This document shows positions 8,201 through 11,503 of a DNA stretch of 11,503 nt, in pieces. A program made the translations under genes and the position numbers. The DNA lies in assembly GCA_016789785.1 (NCBI GenBank), contig JAEUQE010000261.1, forward strand, positions 1 through 11,503, in the 5' to 3' direction. This stretch comes from Bryobacterales bacterium. GTDB lineage: Bacteria > Acidobacteriota > Terriglobia > Bryobacterales > Bryobacteraceae. The first letter of the stretch is position 1. The number at the start of each line of letters is the position of its first letter. Under the pieces are notes generated by a model. That model was not told where the DNA came from. It ran no database searches and saw only the letters and a list, made by a program, of their open reading frames with translations.

Positions 8201-8316
8201 AAGAGTTCCTGCGAGGTTTGGAATGGCAGGCGCAGACGCTCGACTCGATGGGCCGACCCGCTGACGCGGATGCCTGCCGGACGGAGGCGGAGCGGATTCG
8301 CACGGGTGGGGAATAG
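5248..8316 (+). CDS. STAND-like ATPase with C-terminal TPR array
   Basis: A 1022-residue multidomain protein. Residues 1-23 are short and mildly hydrophobic, followed by a Gly-rich linker (about 26-43). A mostly helical domain of unknown family spans about 46-265. The NTPase follows: P-loop APSFFGKTS (302-310, Lys308 and Thr309; the first Gly of the usual GxxxxGKT is Ala), Walker B VWLILDSFE with Asp391, an ASR motif ending at Arg431 resembling the STAND sensor Arg, and RMPAAI around Pro488 like the GxP motif. A winged-helix-like region (about 530-606) ends in YRLHGTARKVL. Residues 668-943 are six exact 46-residue TPR units with a seventh decayed one. This order is that of NLR-like regulators, in which TPRs sense a ligand and the NTPase oligomerises. 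No enzymatic effector domain is visible. The start has no good ribosome binding site. Defence or signalling is inferred. Confidence 0.85.
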   Translation: MFEWALIYGLSSVAAAGLKALTASDAPGGGGGDDFGAGGVPGNRLDAAAVQAMAGLRERFTLHRPERNHEIQQAVRKAYFQSLLHVAVPYAELQGAQPRAWLTAAGLPNWAIEAWDALGDHTRAGVLVQADQEAVRRLLNEVLPRIRNAESDVEEVEIRELNLPFDRLEQVLGAQPTEEDIRKPLVERVRTELATYWSGGLPEGLSDLIDRHWYTAFRACFLHFVSRDPTVKAKVAVLMDVKILDVVNRLEKKFDQALPQMVVRHESVINPPRLDDPVIGRDAEAQLLLKHLRKEKAVAIVAPSFFGKTSIIRRALREVTDGVRITDESVKAILYFEGELRLSGLFGETGRLTGESDGWTEFAGSNEELAKKVSAYWSYLDRCGPVWLILDSFEANLSTPENPVLKDDAIRQWLEAFLRRQSAHRLIMASRFDPRLRGVLNLPAISRALTEGLPEEDCVELWRRVLTVEDGASDAVLRELSQRLHRMPAAIRGAAEYVNYRSSEATPEDLLRNSKFFAKFDRGDIEGGFQYVLRELIGQLQPGTRRLLRYLAELPEPVPRRALTVLADEVELIDLLEMIQTSVIVANQAKDVFGDRWYRLHGTARKVLAEESAVSTREHAHHCIREGNAAQKGKRFVLAESLQECARVIAQRLVDAGEVDALADVATALMNKGVALMEQKRYGEAVASNDRAVVSYEELVKGGRSDLREHLATALMNKGVVLQLQKSYGEAMVSYDRAVVSYEELVRGGRSDLREDVAKALMNRGVALTNQKRYEEALASCDRALASYRELVKGGRSDLRESVAKGLMNKANVLAGQKRHEEAVESYDLALESYEELVRAGRSDLRENLAMAMMNKASVLQLQKRYQEGVASYIQAIESYGELVSEGRSDLREHVAAALMNKGVALMEQKRYGEAVASYDRALETYEELMRGGRADLREDVATALTNKHVLIESQGDLAAALLLIERAVDIRRQLHAQGYRHQTEEFLRGLEWQAQTLDSMGRPADADACRTEAERIRTGGE
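7249..8076 (+). repeat. Six 138-bp in-frame tandem repeats encoding TPR units
   Basis: Units begin at 7249, 7387, 7525, 7663, 7801 and 7939, each exactly 138 bp (46 codons). A decayed seventh unit starts at 8077. Each encodes the pattern ALMNKGVxLxxQKRYxEAVA, then SYDRALxSYEELVxGGRSDL. DNA similarity is high and patchy. Units 1 and 6 differ at about 2 of their first 48 bases, and units 1 and 2 are almost identical over their second halves. Units 2 and 5 share the VLQLQK variant. This mosaic suggests unequal exchange or gene conversion within the array. Confidence 0.95.
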
Positions 8317-8345
8317 GACCGGGCAGTTACTCGAACGTCGCGTTT

Positions 8346-8367
8346 GCCAAGTTGCTACTAACTTGGC
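8346..8367. promoter_or_regulatory. Perfect 8-bp inverted repeat: operator or terminator
   Basis: GCCAAGTT (8346-8353) and AACTTGGC (8360-8367) are perfect arms around GCTACT. It lies 29 nt after the STAND gene stop and abuts the candidate -35 box of the antitoxin promoter. Only TTT follows before GC-rich sequence, so a terminator is weak. The position also suits an operator for the DNA-binding antitoxin encoded just downstream. Confidence 0.5.
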
Positions 8368-8368
8368 T

Positions 8369-8397
8369 TTGGCCGGATTCTGTTTCAGCGGTAGAAT
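8369..8397 (+). promoter_or_regulatory. Candidate promoter of the DUF433/DUF5615 module, possibly leaderless
   Basis: TTGGCC (8369-8374), a 17-nt spacer and TAGAAT (8392-8397) give a fair sigma70-type match. The ATG at 8406 starts only 8 nt after the -10 box, so the transcript would begin at or 1-2 nt before the start codon. Confidence 0.45.
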
Positions 8398-8405
8398 GAA
8401 GCGAG

Positions 8406-8816
8406 ATGACCATCCACGTCGAGTTGCGGGACGAACAGGCTGCTCGCCTGGAACGGTTCGCGACGGGCTTGCGCAAGACGCGGGACGAGGCTACGGCGCC
8501 GTTGATTGAAGAGGGCTTGCGGCGCGCCGAGTTCCCGGCTGTCGAGTTTCGCGATTCCGCCGCAGGCCGTCAAGCCTATGTCGTGGGTACCGGGCTGGCA
8601 GTCTGGGAAGTGCTCATGGTCGCTGAAGGGTACGCCTTGGACGTCGGCGAGACATCGAAACACCTCCGTTTGGATCGCGACGTCGTATCAGAAGTGCTTC
8701 GCTATGCCGCCGCGTTCGAATCCGAGGTTCGCGCGGCGCTCAATGAGAACCGCGCGCTGACGGCCGAAACACTGCGCGCCGCGTTGCCTGCCGGCAGTTG
8801 GGTCGATGTTCGATAG
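8406..8816 (+). CDS. DUF433-family antitoxin (VapB45-like)
   Basis: A 136-residue protein in two parts. Residues 1-40 (TIHVELRDEQAARLERFATG and onward) resemble an RHH/CopG-type dimerisation and DNA-binding segment. Residues about 42-110 match the DUF433 pattern, with FPAVEFRDSAAGRQAYVVGT, VWEVLMVAEGY and a final helix pair. DUF433 proteins are commonly encoded directly before DUF5615 PIN-like toxins and act as their antitoxins, as is the case here: the stop TAG at 8814-8816 is followed immediately by the toxin ATG. It should neutralise the toxin and probably represses its own promoter; a perfect inverted repeat lies upstream. No strong ribosome binding site precedes the ATG, in keeping with leaderless initiation or use of the weak AAGCGAG. 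Family assignment rests on motif recognition. Confidence 0.85.
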   Translation: MTIHVELRDEQAARLERFATGLRKTRDEATAPLIEEGLRRAEFPAVEFRDSAAGRQAYVVGTGLAVWEVLMVAEGYALDVGETSKHLRLDRDVVSEVLRYAAAFESEVRAALNENRALTAETLRAALPAGSWVDVR

Positions 8817-9199
8817 ATGTTGAGCTTCCTCCTGGACGAGCACATCTGTCCGGATGTGTGTGCGAGCGTCCGCAGCCAGCGGAGTTCCGTTGCCATTGAG
8901 TCACTGCTGGAATGGCGGGACGGCAGCCTGCGTGGTAAGGACGATGACGTTGTGCTCAGGGCGGCGGCGGAATCGGGATTCGCGCTGGTGACGTACGACT
9001 TGCGAACGATTCCGGCCCTTCTTCCGGACTGGGGGGCGAGAGGGTACGGTCACTGCGGGGTGATCTTTGTTGATGAGCGGACCTGCCTGCCCAGGACGTT
9101 GGAGGAATCGCAGCAGCTCTCATCCGGCTGTGGGACCGCATGTCGGAGTTTGACTGGACCGACCGGGTGGCGTTTGTCTCCCGCAACGAAGCGCTGTAG
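8817..9199 (+). pseudogene. DUF5615 (Mut7-C-like PIN) toxin with a one-base frameshift
   Basis: Toxin partner of the DUF433 antitoxin, starting at the ATG directly after its stop. Residues 1-93 read normally: LLDEHICPDV with Asp7, EWRDGSLRGKDDDVVLRAA with Asp43/Asp44, LVTYDLRTIP with Asp61, and HCGVIFVDERTCLPR. The frame then breaks. The family-like C-terminus continues one frame away from 9095 as DVGGIAAALIRLWDRMSEFD and then WTDRVAFVSRNEAL, with its stop at 9197-9199. Restoring one base in AGGACG (9093-9098), for example AGGGACG, gives a 127-residue protein of normal family length. Read without correction, the frame would run on as meaningless sequence into the next gene. Either this is a sequencing or assembly error in a short G run, or the toxin has been inactivated while its antitoxin stayed intact. 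The PIN-fold acids lie before the break. Confidence 0.85.
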
Positions 9200-9251
9200 C
9201 CTCGGCGCTCCCGATGACCAAATCTGCGCAGGGTGTGGCGGCGCTGCGCTG

Positions 9252-9257
9252 TATAAT
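9252..9257 (+). promoter_or_regulatory. Consensus -10 box of the ATPase gene, possibly leaderless
   Basis: A perfect TATAAT ends 8 nt before the ATG at 9266, the same spacing as at the DUF433 gene. No matching -35 box is visible at 16-19 nt upstream, and no Shine-Dalgarno sequence lies between the hexamer and the ATG. Confidence 0.45.
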
Positions 9258-9265
9258 GCGGTTGG

Positions 9266-10630
9266 ATGGCCGACGATATCCTCCGAGCAATCAACCGCTG
9301 CAAGCCCAATGAACCGTTGGAGCCGGGCGACGACCGGTTTGTCGATTTCGACGGGGTTCGAGGGGTCGCCGTGCAGTCGCGGATGCTGCGCTTTCTGGAA
9401 GCGGCGAATGCGGACCGCAGTTACGCGCACATCGCGTTTGCCGGTCACCGCGGCGGTGGCAAATCGACCGAGTTATACCGGGTGGTCGAGAGTGTTGAGA
9501 AACACGGCCACATTACTCTCTTCGCCAAAGTTACTGACGAGGCGGATTCGAAAGAGGTATCGTTCAGCGATGTCTTCCGGCTGATGATCCGGAAACTCGA
9601 GGAGCGGTTCGGTCATTTGGCTGCGACGCATGCTGGGGTCGAGGCGGCTTTTCACACCGTGGCTCGTTGGTTTGAAGAGACCACGGAACTGAAACAGGAA
9701 CAGGTGGAGCGAACCTTACAACTCGGCCTGGACATTGCGGCTGGCGGAAATGTAGACGCCGAAGGGGAAGCTGGCGCCCCCGGCGCGAAAGTCAAGTTCA
9801 AGACGGGTCTGGGGCGGATCCTTGCGGCGATCGGGATTCAGCGGCAAAGCCGGACCACCGAACGCCAGGAGATCCGCCGCAAAATCGAGCAGTACCCCGA
9901 CGCGTTGCTCGAGAATCTGAATCTGTTACTGAGCGAGATCCGCGCGACCGGAGAGGTCCAGCGGCTTCTGTTCGTGCTCGACAATGTCGACCGCTACGTC
10001 CCGGAGGTGGTCAATGATGTGTTCCTGCGGAACGCCGGCCTGTTCACCGCCGTCGAGGCCCATCTGATTTTCACGGTCCCGATCTCACTGCTCTACAATC
10101 CTGTGGAAGATGCGGTGTCCGAGCGCTATCAAACGTTGACACTGCCCATGCTCCCCGTGTTTCTCAGTAAGACGAGAACCGTCAATGCGGATGTTGTCGA
10201 TCGTATCGAGGAGGCGGTTTACCGGCGGGTGGCAGAAACCCTGTTCGTCAGCCGCGAGGTGGTGCGCGGGTTGATTGTGGCATCCGGCGGTTGCTGGCGC
10301 GACTTACTCCGGTTGATCCAGTCGGCGCTCATGGAGACCATCACGCGTGTTGGCGAGGCGGAGGCGTCGCGAGCGGTTCGCGTCGTGCGAGGCGAGTTCA
10401 CGCGGCCGATTACGCGTGCGCACTACGGAGTGCTGGCCTCGGTTCATCTGGATAAGAGGATTGATCCGACGCGGAATAACCAATGGCTGTTGTTTCACCG
10501 TGTGGTGCTTGAGTACAACGGCGACGGCTGGGTGGATGTGCACCCGCTGGTCGAGGCTACGGATGAGTTCGCCGAGGCGCTGGCGAACGAACGCAGGGCA
10601 AGAAGCTTGCCCGGTGGATCCACGCAGTGA
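9266..10630 (+). CDS. P-loop ATPase partnered with a TPR protein
   Basis: A 454-residue ATP-binding protein. Walker A is GHRGGGKST (60-68; Lys66, Ser67) and Walker B is LLFVLDNVDR with Asp239 and Asp242. A strand followed by LIFTVPISLLYN comes next, as in AAA/STAND-type NTPases. Between the two motifs lies a long helical stretch with a Gly/Ala/Glu-rich insert (about 165-190) and TERQEIRRKIEQ. The C-terminal third (about 300-454) is alpha/beta and could be a winged-helix region; VDVHPLVEA near its end resembles the end of such a domain. No nuclease, TIR or protease effector is visible. A TATAAT lies 8 nt before the ATG, suggesting a leaderless transcript. Its stop overlaps the GTG of the next gene by 4 bp (GTGA), so both proteins are probably made together and may form a complex. 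I cannot name the family with certainty; an NLR-like regulatory ATPase is the best reading. Confidence 0.85.
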   Translation: MADDILRAINRCKPNEPLEPGDDRFVDFDGVRGVAVQSRMLRFLEAANADRSYAHIAFAGHRGGGKSTELYRVVESVEKHGHITLFAKVTDEADSKEVSFSDVFRLMIRKLEERFGHLAATHAGVEAAFHTVARWFEETTELKQEQVERTLQLGLDIAAGGNVDAEGEAGAPGAKVKFKTGLGRILAAIGIQRQSRTTERQEIRRKIEQYPDALLENLNLLLSEIRATGEVQRLLFVLDNVDRYVPEVVNDVFLRNAGLFTAVEAHLIFTVPISLLYNPVEDAVSERYQTLTLPMLPVFLSKTRTVNADVVDRIEEAVYRRVAETLFVSREVVRGLIVASGGCWRDLLRLIQSALMETITRVGEAEASRAVRVVRGEFTRPITRAHYGVLASVHLDKRIDPTRNNQWLLFHRVVLEYNGDGWVDVHPLVEATDEFAEALANERRARSLPGGSTQ

Positions 10631-11503
10631 CACCTAGTCTCCCACGCACGGAGCTTTCCCGAATCATCCGCTTTCTTCAGGCGAATCAGGGGCAGTTTGC
10701 CTTCGCTTTCGTGCGCGTGAACAGTTGGGAATTGCGCGATCGCGTGATTGAGGAACTCGCCGGGGCGGTGCGGCCTGACTTGCGCGTGCACGTGGTGGAT
10801 TATGCGGATGAGGATCCGCCGTCGCTGCTGGCGGACCTGCAACGGCGGGGCGATTCGGTGGACCCGCGGGGCGTGCTGTGTCTTATCGGACTGGAGCGGC
10901 ATTTCCTGGGTTCTTCGGGCTTCGTGCGTTCGATGAATCACGACCGGGATGGTTTCCCGGAGGCGGTGCTGTGTCCGATGTTGCTGTGGCTTTCGGACGC
11001 GGCCGCGGACAAGCTGTATGCCGATGCTCCGGACTTCGCGGACTGGCATTCGTTCGCCTTTCGCCTGGACGAGGAAGAGGATGTGGCCGGGGTGGAGTTG
11101 GGGCCGAGTCTGCCGGTGGTGGAATCGGAGCGGAGCCCGTTCAGCGAGTCCTTTCTTCGGGAACGAGTTCAGCTTTTGCGGACGGCGCTGGGCCGGGATG
11201 AGAGGGAGCACGGCGCGGACCATCCTGCCGTGGCGCTGCGCCTGGAGCAATTGGCGGCTGCACTGGAGCGGTTGCAGCAGTACCCAGAGGCACTGTCCGC
11301 GATCGTACGGGCGCTGGAGATTCGAGCGAAGGCCGTTGGTCAGCCTGGAGGTCGCGAGCAGTTGGCGGGTGTTCTATTGCTGAAGGGGAACATCGAGAGG
11401 CGGCTGCGGATGTTAGCGGCAGCGGAGGCGAGCTACGACCAGGCGCTGGAGATTTACGACGAACTGGTGAGAGGGGGCCGGAGCGATCTGCGGGAGCATG
11501 TTG
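10627..11503 (+). CDS. TPR protein with a Walker A-less NTPase-like N-domain (partial, runs off the window)
   Basis: The frame is open from the GTG at 10627 to the window end (292 codons), so the C-terminus is missing. The start overlaps the ATPase stop by 4 bp. The N-terminal domain (about 1-160) alternates strands and helices: FAFAFVRVNSWELRDRVIEE, then a Walker B-like strand VLCLIGLE (83-90), a strand LLWLS (119-123) and APDFADWHSFAFRL (134-147). This resembles an NTPase core, but there is no GxxxxGK[ST], so it probably does not hydrolyse ATP. From about 176 on it is TPR. The first part is kinesin-light-chain-like (HPAVALRLEQLAAALERLQQ). The last visible unit, from SYDQALEIYDELV into GGRSDLREH, is of the same type as the upstream 46-residue repeats. 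It is likely the sensor or scaffold partner of the ATPase; function is inferred. Confidence 0.85.
   Translation, partial: MTPSLPRTELSRIIRFLQANQGQFAFAFVRVNSWELRDRVIEELAGAVRPDLRVHVVDYADEDPPSLLADLQRRGDSVDPRGVLCLIGLERHFLGSSGFVRSMNHDRDGFPEAVLCPMLLWLSDAAADKLYADAPDFADWHSFAFRLDEEEDVAGVELGPSLPVVESERSPFSESFLRERVQLLRTALGRDEREHGADHPAVALRLEQLAAALERLQQYPEALSAIVRALEIRAKAVGQPGGREQLAGVLLLKGNIERRLRMLAAAEASYDQALEIYDELVRGGRSDLREHV
11461..11503 (+). repeat. Copy of the upstream TPR-coding DNA repeat
   Basis: These 43 bases differ at only two positions from the segment ending units 2/3 of the upstream array (about 7478-7520). The array appears to continue past the window edge, so its length is unknown. Confidence 0.85.

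Noticed and set aside
8817..9584. A 255-codon reading of the DUF5615 toxin frame
   Set aside because: After residue 93 the sequence no longer resembles the family and it overlaps the ATPase gene by over 300 bp; a one-base frameshift explains it better.
1..11503. tRNA, rRNA or insertion-sequence genes
   Set aside because: I saw no tRNA-like cloverleaf or rRNA sequence, and no transposase with terminal inverted repeats anywhere in the window.

Overview
The window is GC-rich, densely coded bacterial chromosome. It carries a bacterial-type PEP carboxylase, a small HTH/SEC-C protein, two PIN-type toxin-antitoxin modules, and large regulatory ATPases with TPR repeats. This mix, together with GTG/TTG starts and stop-start overlaps, suggests a soil-type bacterium rich in accessory genes. 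Acidobacteriota of the Solibacter/Bryobacter kind is my best guess, from general impression only; no marker gene in the window proves it.

Layout. Positions 1-701 hold no gene I can defend, only structured GC-rich sequence and the ppc leader. ppc (702-3410, +) is intact and is the one clear housekeeping gene. It converges on a minus-strand HTH/SEC-C protein (3557-4192), and three perfect 10-bp direct repeats lie between them. A complete VapBC-type pair follows (4447-5117, +), with a TTG start fixed by a strong ribosome binding site and a GTGA overlap. Next is a 1022-residue STAND-like ATPase with a C-terminal array of 46-residue TPR units (5248-8316). A second toxin-antitoxin pair follows: a DUF433-type antitoxin (8406-8816) abutting a DUF5615/Mut7-C-like PIN toxin (8817-9199) that carries a one-base frameshift. 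The window ends with a P-loop ATPase (9266-10630) overlapping by 4 bp a TPR protein (10627 to beyond 11503) whose N-terminal domain resembles an NTPase fold without a Walker A motif.

How the parts may work together. From about 4.4 kb onward the content looks like a conflict or signalling island: two toxin-antitoxin modules interleaved with a STAND-TPR ATPase and a separate ATPase/TPR pair. The STAND protein is built like an NLR-type sensor: short hydrophobic N-terminus, Gly-rich linker, helical domain, NTPase, winged helix and TPR sensor. The ATPase and its overlapping partner look like the same functions split over two translationally coupled proteins. The TPR segments of the two systems share nearly identical DNA, which points to recent duplication, recombination or gene conversion. 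A defence role is inference from architecture and context; nothing here shows it directly.

Control. ppc and vapB have textbook ribosome binding sites. The DUF433 antitoxin and the downstream ATPase instead have a -10-like hexamer exactly 8 nt before their ATG and no good ribosome binding site, which suggests leaderless transcripts. A perfect 8-bp inverted repeat just upstream of the DUF433 promoter could be its operator or the terminator of the STAND gene.
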